From positions 248,001 to 312,000 of the forward strand of contig JAODTK010005828.1 in the NCBI GenBank assembly GCA_026419785.1: a DNA stretch of 64,000 nt. The letters are read 5' to 3'. Positions 27,645-38,089 of the stretch are shown piece after piece. The notes beneath the pieces were generated by a model. The model made no database searches. It was not told where the DNA came from and saw nothing but the letters and a program-made list of their open reading frames with translations. The translations under genes were made by a program, and so were the position numbers. The DNA comes from Sclerodactyla briareus. Lineage: Eukaryota > Echinodermata > Holothuroidea > Dendrochirotida > Sclerodactylidae. How positions within the stretch are numbered: position 1 is the stretch's first letter; each line of letters starts with the position of its first letter.

Positions 27645-28910
27645 CGATCACTGCCTCATAGCTGTGGGGTAACCACCAACAAAATAAATGTGGATACCTC
27701 CTGACCACTGCCTCACTAGATGGGTGGCTGGATAGCTGCATAGCTGGTGCTAGCTGTGGAGTACCACCACCTATTGTACTTGGGAGGATATTCACTGCCT
27801 CATAACTAGTGCTAGCTGTGGATCGGTACCACCACCTAAATGCATGTGGAGGTACCACCACCTACATGCATGAGGATACCTCGCTGACCACTGCCTCATA
27901 ACTAGTGCTAGCTGTGGAGGCACCACCACCTACATACATGTGGATACCACCTCCCACTGACCACTGCCTCATAACTATGCTAGCTGTGAGGTACCTCCAG
28001 ACTACATACATTTGGATACCTCACTGACCACTGCCTCATACTAGTGCTATTTGTGGAGGACGCACCACCTACATACATTGGATACACTAACTGGGTCATG
28101 CAATCATGACTAGTGCTAGCTGGGAGGTACCACCACCTACATACATGTGATACCTCACGACCACTGCCTCATACCTTAGTGCTAGCTGTGTAGGTACCAC
28201 CACCTACATACATGTGGATACCTCACTGACCCTCTTGCCCCAAAAAACATCACCTAGTGCTAGCTCTGGAGGTATCTACATACTACATACATGTTGATAC
28301 TCACTGCCACTGCTCATAATAGTGAGCGGTGGAGGTACCTACATACACATACATTGGAATAACTCACTGGCCACTGCCTCATAACTAGATGCTATAGGCT
28401 GTGGAGTACCACCACCATTACATACATGTGGTACCTCGCTGGCCACTGCTCATGACTAGTGCAGCTGGGGAGGTACCACCAACTACATACATGTGGAACC
28501 TCGATGACCACTGCCTCATGACTAGTGCAGCCTGTGGAGGTACACCCCCTACATGCCTGGGATAACTCGGACCACTGCCTATAGCTAGTGCTAGCTGTGG
28601 AGGTACCACCACCTACATTCATGTGGCTACCTCGCTGACAATGCCTCAAACCTAGTGACTAGCTGTGGAGGCACCACCACCTACATACATGTGTGGATAC
28701 CCTCACGACACTGCCTAATAACTAGTGTAGCTGTGGAGGTACCTACATACTACATACATGTGGATAACTCACTGGCCACGGCCTCATAAATAGTGGAGCT
28801 GTGGAGTTACCACAACTACATGAATGGGGATCCTCACTGGCCACAGCTTCATAACTAGTGATATAGGCTGTGAGGGTCCACCACCTGCATACATGGGATT
28901 TACTATCTGG
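27645..28910. repeat. 68-bp minisatellite, about 18 copies
   Basis: The unit contains CTAGCTGTGGAGGTACCACC, ACCTACATACATGTGGATAC and CTCACTGACCACTGCCTCAT followed by AACTAGTG, totalling about 68 bases. Copies vary by substitutions and many small deletions. Minus-strand ORFs with VGGTSTASTSYEA-like peptides across the array are repeat by-products. Confidence 0.93.
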
Positions 28911-29990
28911 CGACAATACCATCAGCCAATAAAGATTGTAAATTACATATGATGTATGACTGGTATATATTAACAAATGGCTTGTTTGCCAATGGGACAG
29001 TATGGAAATGGAGCCCGGACAATGCAAATAAAAGCAAAATAATATCATTAGAAGGCATCTAGATTTATGTGTGTACTGGTCCTAATATAGTGTTACCACA
29101 GAATATGGCTATCAGCAGCCATGCTTAGAAGGTGCATTTTCTCACAGCTAGACAATGAAACTTGAATGTAATGTTAATTACCTGTTGACATATTTTGACA
29201 ATATATGGTCAAAAGCAAAGGTTATCAACCTCTCATACTTGCCCTTCTATCATCAATCTGAGAACGTGGCTCTTTGCATGCAGAAAAAGAAGTATTATTT
29301 ATTGTCCTTGCAGTTTCAAAACCTTGAGCTCTCAGCAACAGATTATAGAAGCAATTCTCGAGCCTTCATGGCGTTTTTTCTTTAATCGCTGTGCGATTTT
29401 ATCAAGGATCACACAATTTCATCTGTTATGAAAATGCCATATATGCTCGTTGCGTGCTTGCCAGTGAGAGGACAGGAGTGTGTGATTCCGTAACCGGGCA
29501 ATGATGACAGCCCCCCTCACCACACTCCCGTTGCATGCCCCCCCCCCCCCCCACCACCCCTGACTAATGTAGTCATAGTGGTGAATAAAAGTAGCACACT
29601 GGATCAGAAGTGGCCATCTGGTCAGAAAATCTAGGGAAGAGTAGACAATTTTTAGAATATTGGGGGACTTTCCACCACCTCTGGCACAAGCCCAAGGTTT
29701 GCCGCTCAGCATGGGATGCTCATCAGGCTGTGGGTCATAGCAACTGAGCGCTGTGTGAGGGGAAAAAAAGAGAATACAAACAAAACAAAGCATGAATTGG
29801 CACTGGGGAACGGTGTGTGCTAGTAAAAGTACCAGTAACCAACCGGCAACCGAAGGAAAGAACTGACCTAGAATACAGAGCATGCACTGCTGCTAACCAA
29901 CTCCTTCATCGAAGTGGACCACCTATTCGTTTCAAATTTTCCACAAGAACTTGTAAGAGTGGTAGGTCCCCAATTCAGGAACCCCCGATC
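28911..29990. other. Intergenic DNA with C15 run
   Basis: C15 run at 29538-29552. The minus-strand 154-codon frame at 29419-29883 crosses it (poly-Gly) and has no domain signature. Confidence 0.4.
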
Positions 29991-30029
29991 TGGCAGACGA
30001 TTGAACCAGGAGGCAATCGATACCTCAGT

Positions 30030-30250
30030 ATGTCATAATATCGCCCTGACACTAGACGTGTCTGGGGGATATTATCAGGGATGTAGTACGAGGACGGCAC
30101 GCCGAGGCGGACCCATTTCTGGAGTTTGTACCACTGTAAAGGTATGGCGGCCTCTCGAGCCAAAACGAGGCCGCCGAGGCCATGCCAATTCGGCTGAGGT
30201 GGTCCGACTACACACCACGGATATTATGGTCTTGGAGGTGTAGCCGCCAC
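30030..30250. repeat. GC-rich dispersed repeat family F, copy 1
   Basis: GGGATGTAGTACGAGGACGG, GGTATGGCGGCC, AAACGAGGCCGCCGAGG and CCATGCCAATTCGGC recur in the same order, with divergence, at 46.76-46.91 kb. It is much richer in CG than its surroundings. Confidence 0.65.
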
Positions 30251-30499
30251 CGTCTCCGTCTTGCCGCCGCCGGAAACTCTAGCCGTTAGCGCAATACTCT
30301 TTAAACGCTTTATTCGATTGATCTGAACTGGTACCAGGTCCACCATAGTGAAATCTTGGGTTGAGTCTAAAGTGGGCATCACAGTACATCTGCTGCCCTC
30401 TATTCTGCAGGTTATACACCAAACGTACTGAGTTTTATTCCGATTTACACGGAAACTGGTGCGGTGGGTGGGGACAAGAGTTGGTCCAAAAAACATGAC

Positions 30500-30870
30500 A
30501 GTGATCTCAAGGTCACGGGAAGTTCAAATTTGTGGTTTTTCGTTGTGAAATACAGAGTTAGTGCGATCACATGAAAACTGGTGGGTGAGGCACCAAAAGT
30601 TGTCTGAAAACAGCCGTTGATTTCAAGGTCACCAGAGGTCAAATTTGTGTTTTTTCGCAATTTTTCTAACTTCATCGGAATTTGAACAAAATTGGTGGAT
30701 GTGGACACTTGTAGTCTTAAACAACATGAAGGTCATTTCAAGGTCACAGGAGGTCAAATTTGCCTAAATATGTGAATTTATAACTTTGTTGGATTTAAAC
30801 AAAACTTGGTGAATGTGGACTACAGTTGGACCTGCACATAGGCCATTGCGAAGTCAACTCGAGGTCAAAT
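30500..30870 (+). repeat. About 115-bp tandem repeat carrying TCAAGGTCA
   Basis: CAAGGTCAC recurs at 30508, 30624 and 30739, each followed by AGGTCAAATTTG or a close variant, a T-rich segment, and AACTTGGTGGNTGTGGAC-like words. A decayed fourth unit ends near 30870. Related sequence occurs at 58.82-59.1 kb and 13.0-13.4 kb. Confidence 0.8.
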
Positions 30871-30879
30871 GGACATAAT

Positions 30880-31616
30880 AATTTAATGTGCTTCCCTCTA
30901 AACGAGGTCCACAAAGGCGGTTTTCACGGGGATATACACGTCGGCGGGTTAACCGCCTCCACATGTCTAGTTATGCTTTGCATTAAGGTTAGCAAGTCAT
31001 TGCAATCATTTATGCACTATTAGAGTTCACACCGACACAGTGGTGGTACGGTGAGTCACTATTTCAAAGACCCTGGTTCAAGAGGGCAACCCGATAGGAA
31101 GGGATGGTGCTTCATAGGCCGGGAGGCAATTCATATCTCAAAGTGAAAGATGAGGGCTTTTGTTTCACAATAATATTCATGTATGATGTCATAAAATGTT
31201 GAGTCGCCATTCTGTTCACACTCTGCACATCGTCACTATGACAGGTCAATGCAAAAAAAAGTTTCCGATATACAGTGGGACTGTTGTTCCTGCAAATGGA
31301 CCCGTCCAGTATTTGCCGGGTGTTGTGTTGAGACAATTTTGCCTCTTGGAAAAATATAACAAAAGTTTTTTTAATTACTATTACTTTTAAACCTATTATT
31401 AATAATGTATTAGAGTAGGAGAGAGTATAATTTCTATGCAATAATAGGATGGCCACATCGAAATGACCTCTGCGGTGAAGTCAAGGAAATGGCAGCGTCA
31501 GTCATTCAATGGAGCTTTGAGACAATTCCCCCATCTTTAACCTCACACCAGAGTTCATACCACTACAGGAATGGAAGTGACTATATCAAAGATGCCAGAT
31601 CCATGCTGTCTACCTT
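30880..31616. other. Region beyond the stop of the minus-strand gene
   Basis: The part nearest 31616 is probably 3' UTR of the minus-strand gene. On the minus strand I did not see a clear AATAAA close to the stop. No repeat recognised. Confidence 0.35.
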
Positions 31617-31805
31617 CTACGATGTATCCATGGCTGACGTATCAAGGCTATCGAGCTGTTCCTGTGTCAGGCTGTCAAAGGGGTCCTCTCCCATGGAGGT
31701 ATTAGCACCAGAGGACTGAGTCTGCGACGGCTGTGTGGGACCACGGCGAGGGCTGTGTGGACCGCTGAGTGTAGGACGGTGTGCCACCCTGGGAGTATTT
31801 GGATG
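31617..31805 (-). CDS. Unidentified protein, C-terminal exon (Ser/Pro-rich)
   Basis: On the minus strand a good polypyrimidine acceptor (TTCAATTGTTTTTACAG) precedes 62 open codons and a TAG stop. The peptide starts HPNTPRVAHRPTLSGPHSPR, then has a Gln/Ser-rich stretch, and ends with an acidic tail EDPFDSLTQEQLDSLDTS followed by AMDTS. The basic Ser/Pro linker and amphipathic acidic end resemble disordered C-termini of nuclear regulatory proteins, but I cannot name the family. The next exon upstream is at 32103-32238. The plus-strand ORF over the same bases is a shadow. Confidence 0.6.
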   Translation of the reverse strand, partial: HPNTPRVAHRPTLSGPHSPRRGPTQPSQTQSSGANTSMGEDPFDSLTQEQLDSLDTSAMDTS

Positions 31806-32102
31806 CTGTAAAAACAATTGAAAAAGCAAAACTTCTCCAATCACAAAACATACAAATGGCTTCTAAAATTGCTTGTCTCACCTGTATCTTGATCAGTATT
31901 CATTCTTTGTTGAGTTATTTGATAACTTAGCAGCTAATAACCACGAGAGAGTTAGCTACATATAAATACCACCAACCAGGCCTTTCTGTCAAATAGCTCT
32001 CGAAAAGGAATGTGTGGGAACTTTATTATGATTTTTGCAATGTGCTTAGTGTACATATTATCATATACAGTTTTTGGTGTTCCAACATCTAACCGAGCTC
32101 AC

Positions 32103-32238
32103 TTGATATGTTGAATCCTATTCTGGATACTAGATAGGACACCATTTCTGCTAATGCCAAGTTTCATAGGACTTCTAGGGCTCAGGATTTGCGACAAGAT
32201 CGGACTGGTGTGAGGACTCGGTTTATTGACTTGGATGG
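32103..32238 (-). CDS. Unidentified protein, penultimate exon (Ser/Pro-rich)
   Basis: On the minus strand this exon lies between acceptor GCATTCGGCTCCAG and donor ATATCAA|GTGAGC. It reads IQVNKPSPHTSPILSQILSP, then RSPMKLGISRNGVLSSIQNR and IQHI. Several SP and TP sites could be phosphorylated (inference). It ends two bases into a codon while the next exon begins in phase 0, so one base is missing from one of them or a small exon lies between. A piece of inverted-repeat family B lies just upstream, inside the preceding intron. Exons further 5' (higher coordinates) were not found. Confidence 0.5.
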
Positions 32239-32261
32239 CTGGAGCCGAATGCAACACTGTT

Positions 32262-32318
32262 ACGGGTACCTTCATGACTGGATAGGAGGACATGAAATAA
32301 AGGCTGAATGGAACTTTA
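32262..32318 (-). mobile_element. Inverted-repeat element family B, short remnant
   Basis: GGATAGGAGGACATGAAATA followed by AAGGCTGAATGGAACTTT is the reverse complement of the family B left end. Only this end is present. It sits immediately upstream of the 32103-32238 minus-strand exon. Confidence 0.65.
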
Positions 32319-32404
32319 ACTGGCTCCATAGAGGTACCCTCGATTTACCTGCAAAGTGGCTTTTCGGGAAGAAAATTACTTCTGCTCAAAATGGGGTCAC
32401 CAGA

Positions 32405-32665
32405 TGTTACCAGGGTTCGATGTTCCCAGGGTTCGATGTTCCCAGGGTCCGATGTTCCCCGTTTTTGTTATATTTTAATGATCCATGAATTACGAGGTTA
32501 GTTGTTCCCGGGGTTTCCAGGGTCCGATGTTCCCCGTTTTTGTTATATTTCAATGATCCATGAATTACGAGGTTCGATGTTCTCAGGGTTCGATGTTCCC
32601 AGGGTTCGATGTTCCCAGGGTTCGATGTTCCCAGGGTTCAATATCCATTGTTTTCGTTATATTTT
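32405..32665. repeat. 16-bp tandem repeat with larger duplicated block
   Basis: The unit GGTTCGATGTTCCCAG is repeated in runs at about 32412-32460 and 32575-32640. Between and after the runs lies a CCGTTTTTGTTATATTTYAA TGATCCATGAATTACGAGG block, present three times (32458, 32533, 32650). So a short repeat and a roughly 75-bp block alternate. Plus-strand peptides like MFPGFDVPRVRCS are artefacts. Confidence 0.9.
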
Positions 32666-32779
32666 AATGATCTATGAATTTACGTTTTCTCTCAGAGAAT
32701 ATCAATTTTGGATATTGAGTACCCATCACATTACCCGGAAATTTTCACTGGAATGCAACAGCCTCAGCCCCCCCCTCCA

Positions 32780-32800
32780 CCCCCCCCCCCCCCCCCCCCC
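32780..32800. repeat. Poly-C run (21)
   Basis: An uninterrupted C21 run preceded by a C-rich tract at 32768-32778. Confidence 0.9.
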
Positions 32801-33059
32801 TCCCGAAAGACTACTCCTTAACCTAGTGCACGTTAACACTCTGAAGAATGATAAAAGAATACAAACAATACGATGACCGATACATTGAGCAAATTACACA
32901 CACGTGTCGTTTCTACACCAGTGAACATGCCGTTGTAAAATGATATGGCCGTCTCCAAAACAAAAAGTATCCTTTCCTTATATAGCCCATTACCACTCCT
33001 TATGGCGGTTTTAAAGTTGTTTTATAGATATATAATTAGGTCGATCACATATTAAAATG

Positions 33060-33234
33060 CAGTGTTCTAACGAGTCACGAAATTTTGACTCGAGTCATTC
33101 ACTTTCAGATATTAGGTGACTCGAGTCGTATATGTCACTGACTCGAGTCACTGTAGTGTTTCAATGGGGAAAATATCCACACAGTTGTTTCGAGTCAAAA
33201 GTAGTGACTCTAGTCATGACTCGTTACAACACTG
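33060..33234. mobile_element. Family C inverted-repeat MITE with TTAA flanks
   Basis: The left end CAGTGTTCTAACGAGTCA and the right end TGACTCGTTACAACACTG are near-perfect inverted repeats. Inside are several copies of GACTCGAGTCA, itself a palindrome. TTAA occurs on the left at 33052-33055 (four bases from the end) and directly on the right at 33235-33238, as expected for piggyBac- or Kolobok-type insertion, although the left spacing is imperfect. The element is non-autonomous, about 175 bp. Confidence 0.85.
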
Positions 33235-33239
33235 TTAAA

Positions 33240-34500
33240 TTGAGGGGAATGAAGAAAACTAGCAAGCCCCCACACACATTCCCCTTCCCAAATTCACAGC
33301 AGTCTATATACAGTGTTGATTTCCAAGGTTCCACCCAATATATACAAAGAAAGATCATTTGAATTTCCCGTTTTTTGGCTGCCATTTTGTACCAAATCTG
33401 GGAACTTCTCGAAAAATGCTAGCAACCACCCCTCATACTCTGGTCAATCTGGGCTAATTTTGTAGCTCACAGAAGCCGAAAGTCATCCGCGTTGCTTCTC
33501 AACTACTATGTACCCATTACTACTAGCTTGATGCAAAGAAATCAGCTGTTTCGTCCTGACCACGGTTGCCACCGCTCTAATCTGCCAACCTCTATTGACT
33601 CCGCACAATAACTGGGGTCCAGCGTGGGAACAAAGTGAGGGATTACTATTTTCTTTCGGATGAAGAGAGGGTTGTTTCTTATTAGGTCAAATTTGGCTCA
33701 GCGTATCTTTACTAATTAAAGAACATGCTAGTATAAATTATTTCATTTCATTTTAGGATAGGAACAACCCATTCAGGAACCTATATGCTAAACTACATCA
33801 CTACATCACTTTAGCTCCCATGGTAGGTCCATAATCATGACTTTTTTATTAGTAATACCAGTATACATTGCCACAACCCAGGCGTGCTAACCACTTTATC
33901 CACATAATTTTCGAAGTACACTCGATTAATGCACTTAAAAGGAGAATGATTAGAGAATTCATTGCCCACTACAACAATGCAGACTGCTCACTATTACTAT
34001 GTATACCTAGTATGATATTCAATCACTCCCATAATAAGAATAACCTTGGTCGGTCGTCAGGTTGTAAATTTAACTGTATAGTATACAACGATTGTTCGAA
34101 TTAATCATTGTTATTACCAGGAGTATTCTATATCGCTGCAGGTCTTTGAATTGATCTTTGAAGTGTTTCCACATTGTTATTCACTATATGGCAATTCATC
34201 CTATTTTTTCTACATGTTTTTTTTTTTTCCTTTTCTTCCTGTATATACGCTATTTCTATGTTCCGTTACTACCTTATCTGTCTCGAGGGAGTACACTACT
34301 TCCTCAAGCCTCTCTGGATTTTTAGTGTACTTCCTTCCGCATGCGTTTCTTTTTACATATATCGATCAAATATTCCTAAATGGCTGATATAATTACGCAG
34401 TTAATTATGTAATTGCGGTAAAACAAATACATAAATAAATGCTAGCAAGCTCAAATACCACTTACAAAACTCCATCGAAAATGGCCTGATGGTTTGGGAA
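33240..34500. other. Intergenic or intronic DNA, nothing recognised
   Basis: Short plus-strand ORFs at 33.87-34.39 kb are AT-rich or hydrophobic and have no supporting signals. Confidence 0.4.
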
Positions 34501-34519
34501 AAATCCTGCTAATGGCAGT

Positions 34520-34765
34520 GTGTCACATGCACACAAACACACTAACATACACACACGGCCAAACAGAGTGATTGAATCAGTTTACAAGGTTTCTGACTTT
34601 GACCAATGCCAACATCAGATGACCTTTACCCTGATCCCAAAAACAATGGGGTTCATGTACTCATCATGAAGAACCTACATAGCAGGTATGAGCTTCATGC
34701 ATCCAGGTTAGGTTAAGTCATTGTGTTCACAAGCCGGGTGTCACATACACACAACTCACATAACA
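34520..34765 (+). repeat. Dispersed repeat family D, forward copy
   Basis: CAGATGACCTTTACCCTGAT, AACAATGGGGTTCATGTACT, CATCATGAAG, ATGAGCTTCATGCATCCAGG and TTAAGTCATTGTG appear in the same order as in 56.5-57.1 kb and in the reverse of 14.35-15.0 kb. A GTGTCACATRCACACAA word on each side suggests a unit of about 213 bp. Confidence 0.75.
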
Positions 34766-35270
34766 CTGGCAAACAGATATATTCTTGACTGATGCAAGGA
34801 ATATAAACCCCTCCCTGCGGCTACACAGCTGGTCTTGAGCCACAGGTCTGGGGGGAAATGTCACCTATTCAGAAAACAGTTTTCATATACTCAATTTCCA
34901 AAATACTTGGTTTGCCAAACAGAAAGTTGTCTCAAACAGCTAATGATCTGTTAATTTTACAGGTTATTTTGAGGAGAGGGGTTAAATAACTTTCACCTTT
35001 ATATATCTTTTATATTATGCCAGTGCTTCACAGCTGCTGGTAGCTGCCATGGTGGTTGGGAGGAGGGGGGGGGGGAGGCCTGTTGTGAGACGGGGCAGGA
35101 GCCCAACTGAGTGTCGTATGATTCAATATCATCATCACAAGAAGAAGCACCCTTGTGAAGGTGAAATCACTGGCCCCCAGTACCCCCCTCCTAAATTTAA
35201 AGAGCACTACTTCCCAGAACTGTTACTGACAACAATGGCCAAGTTCACACTTCACAACTGTTCATTCTTT

Positions 35271-35800
35271 AAAGGACAACTGCAGGATGAACAACAAAGA
35301 GGCTAATTTATTAGCTGTAGAAAAACTAAATGCGTCGAAACAAACCCGAAGTTCATACGACTTTACGTTAAGGAGTACAGTTCTTTGAAGTTTGTGCATA
35401 CTTGCACAAACCTGCACACATTCCCTATCGAAATTCACACATTATTTTCACTTCAAAAAGCATTTAGTCTATGGAAGAGGATTGCTGTACGGAGGTTGGT
35501 TAGGTGTTGATTTGGTCACTTTTGGTGTCGAGAAGAACTTCAGCTAAATGTTGATCTAATCAAAAAAAAAGGAAACAAGGAAATACATAACAGTAACTTC
35601 CCGGGGTGTCCAAGGATGTGAGTCATGCATTTTTGCACAATGGGGATTCTGCGCAATTACTCTCTCATAATGGACCAAACTTTAAGGTTCAACTAACTCC
35701 TGACTATAGTGAAACATCGTATTGAAATGGGGTTCGGACCTATAAATTCAGTTTTCCATTCTCCAGGATATAACCGTGTATCAAGCTGCAGTTGTCCTTT
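35271..35800 (+). mobile_element. Inverted-repeat element family A, copy 2 (both ends present)
   Basis: A perfect 15-bp terminal inverted repeat is present: AAAGGACAACTGCAG at 35271-35285 and CTGCAGTTGTCCTTT at 35786-35800. Similarity extends inward (AGCTGTAGAAAAACT against the reverse of the TGGAGAATGGAAAACTG block). The right 210 bases match copies 1 and 3. About 230 bases (35340-35570) are absent from copy 3 and may be a nested insertion. There is no transposase frame, so it is non-autonomous. No clear target-site duplication is seen. Confidence 0.88.
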
Positions 35801-36224
35801 GATTACTTCCTGGTGAAGTCAGGAAGTTAGCTATACGGCTCCCTCTTTGCATTATTACAATTGGTATCACACTTTTCACGCCTTCAAGTTCCCAAATAGT
35901 GATCATGATGAGTGAAAGAGTAAGTTGAATAATAATGAAAGGGCAAGTATACTACTATTGAACTTCCCACCTTTGTTACTAATGATAACAAAGGCCAAGC
36001 CATACAACTAATTGTGTCTAAATTACTTCCTTATGCAGTCTGAAATCCTACCTACTGTTCTCATCAACTTATGTTATCAATTGTTACTGATAACAATGCA
36101 CCAAGTGTGCCTATAATACAGCACAACAGCTCACTTTCTTTCTACTCATACGAGACACCCTCGGCAAAACCCTGGAGTTGCTTCAATTACGTGATCCTGC
36201 ATCTCATTATCGCTTGGAAAACAC
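35801..36224. other. AT-rich DNA before the CpG-rich patch
   Basis: No feature recognised. Confidence 0.4.
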
Positions 36225-36480
36225 CTCACACCTGCCGGGAAAAGTTCAGAACCCTCCGAGCGCAGACACAGCGCCTCGCGGAAAATTGGCCGCCCCTAAT
36301 CTCGCGATCGCTTCGAAAAACATCAATATCACGCAAGACTTCCCGCAAACGAGTTTCGTTTATGTCATCCGAGCGGGGATAGTTATTGATTGTGACGGCC
36401 TGGCTGTACCCAATGAAGAGTGCAGTACTTTTATTGATCGTTCTTGGCGCTGCGCACACGCACAGAACTGTCAAAACTAA
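36225..36480 (-). promoter_or_regulatory. CpG-rich patch, possible promoter
   Basis: This 250-bp stretch is much richer in CG than its neighbours. It includes GAGCGCAGACACAGCGCCTC, CTCGCGATCGCTTCG and GCTGCGCACACGCACAG. On the minus strand it carries TTTTCCCGGC and TTTTCCGCG, which resemble E2F sites, and TGTGCGCAGCGCC, which resembles an NRF1 site. It lies about 4 kb upstream, in transcription sense, of the two minus-strand exons and could be their promoter, but no exon joins them. The 82-codon minus-strand and 100-codon plus-strand frames here overlap and neither looks like a known protein. Confidence 0.3.
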
Positions 36481-36489
36481 TGGAGGTGA

Positions 36490-37680
36490 TGTGGAGTTGT
36501 TGATTCATACTCAGCGTCCAAAATAATTGGCTGACTGAACCCTCATTCCGGGAGCTACTTTTGAGAACTTGCAAGTGTATTTCAGCATGAAGATCAAGCG
36601 AATTTGTGCTTGAGCCACGAATGAAGCAGGCAAAAATGGAAAATGATGAGGTCTCTCATGGTCAAATTTTTCTACTTGTTCCCTAACATTTATCCCCCTC
36701 GCTGTGTTCATCCCTGAAGAGGGAGAGTGGGAGGGGGGGGGGGTGGGTCACAGAGGGTCTCTGTGTTTATCAAGAACACTTCCTGGCCTGCAGGGGGCCA
36801 CATAGGGTAATTGAAACAAGGGTAGAAATATCATCTCAAATATAATACCCGGCATTCAGTTGCATTATGGCAACTAACAGATTATATATGGGAGGAAAAT
36901 CCGCATTGGTCATGAATTTATAGTAGACAACTCCCTGGGGTACCAATAATTTTAACTGGTACTTTTCCACACCAAAGACAGGCTCAAAGCGCTTCATAGA
37001 TATTACCCCTGACCATCAGGGGTTTTCACCCCCAATTATACAGTATTCTCCGTAGCCCGATTTTTTGTCCGGAAGGTGTGACTGAATTTGGCCAGGGTTA
37101 AAGTACACTGTCTGGGGAGGGGGTGGTCGGTAATTAAGAGGGAAGGGATGTTCTCCCATTAGGAAAAATGTTGCTTTTGTGAGATGGGGATGATGCAGAA
37201 GGGACCTACTGTACATTTAGCGTGCGAAATTTTATGTGCAAATATCCCCAGATATCTTAGTTTAAGGGTGCTGTCCTATGGGTTTCTTGGCTTCCTTGGT
37301 CCGGGTGAGTCAAGCATTGTCCGGGTGGCAACTTTTTTGTACGGGGGGTGGTAAACATGTTATGCAAATTTTGTCCGGGTGGCCCACCCTGACAAAATGG
37401 CTAGTGGGAACACTGATTATAAAGTATGTACCTCCTGTTTAAACCAATCCATTGTGTCCTTTGGGGGTGGGGGACTTCCAATAATGCTCCCACATCAGTG
37501 CTCATGCACCACTCTTCACAAGTCACCTTACAAAGGGCCACAACCAACCCGCTTGAAGGACTTCCTTAAACCATCAACAAACCATGCCATTAACAAGGAT
37601 GGTAGGCCACTAGGGCCCCCACAGTGAGAATCAAGGGATTAACTGGAAATCAATCATGAACCAGTCTTCTAATCAATATT
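36490..37680. other. Non-coding DNA with GTCCGGGTGG words
   Basis: G-rich run at about 36733-36745. At 37300-37395 GTCCGGGTGG/GTCCGGGTGAG recurs three times, a small unclassified repeat. No gene recognised. Confidence 0.4.
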
Positions 37681-37684
37681 CTCA

Positions 37685-38085
37685 CCTATCAATACCTATA
37701 AATTATCCCAGCTGGGTACTTCAGTGCATTCAACTAAAAAAGACAACCACACTTGGAACTCACTAATATACCCAGTATAAGTCATTGACTACTGCACAGC
37801 TAATTGGGAATTGATATTCCCCCTAAATTTCACTCATGAATATGCATGAACTAATTAATACTAACAAGTCTAGCTGACAGTGCATCCTATCAATACCGTA
37901 TATCCCTGCTGTACTCACCAGTGCATTCAACTGAGCACACAACCACACCAGGAAACTCACTATACCTGACCACTAGAAGTCATGGACTATGACGCTAATG
38001 AGAATTGATAGTCACCCTCAATTTAATCATGAGTATAATGACCTATTTAATAATAACAAGCCCAGCTGACAGTGCGACCTATACT
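37685..38085. repeat. Two diverged tandem units of about 196 bp
   Basis: CCTATCAATACC...GTGCATTCAACT...ACAACCACAC...GAATTGATA...CTAGCTGACAGTGC is present twice. GTGCATTCAACT lies at 37724 and 37921. Confidence 0.85.
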
Positions 38086-38089
38086 AGTG

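Noticed and set aside
27595..29048. Minus-strand ORFs of 64-101 codons
   Set aside because: Derived from or overlapping the 68-bp minisatellite, with no conserved protein features.
29419..29883. Minus-strand ORF of 154 codons
   Set aside because: It has hydrophobic stretches but crosses a C15 run, has no recognised domain, and lacks supporting splice or promoter signals.
36226..36474. Minus-strand ORF of 82 codons in the CpG-rich patch
   Set aside because: An equally long plus-strand frame overlaps it. CpG-rich DNA has few stop codons, so open frames are expected there.
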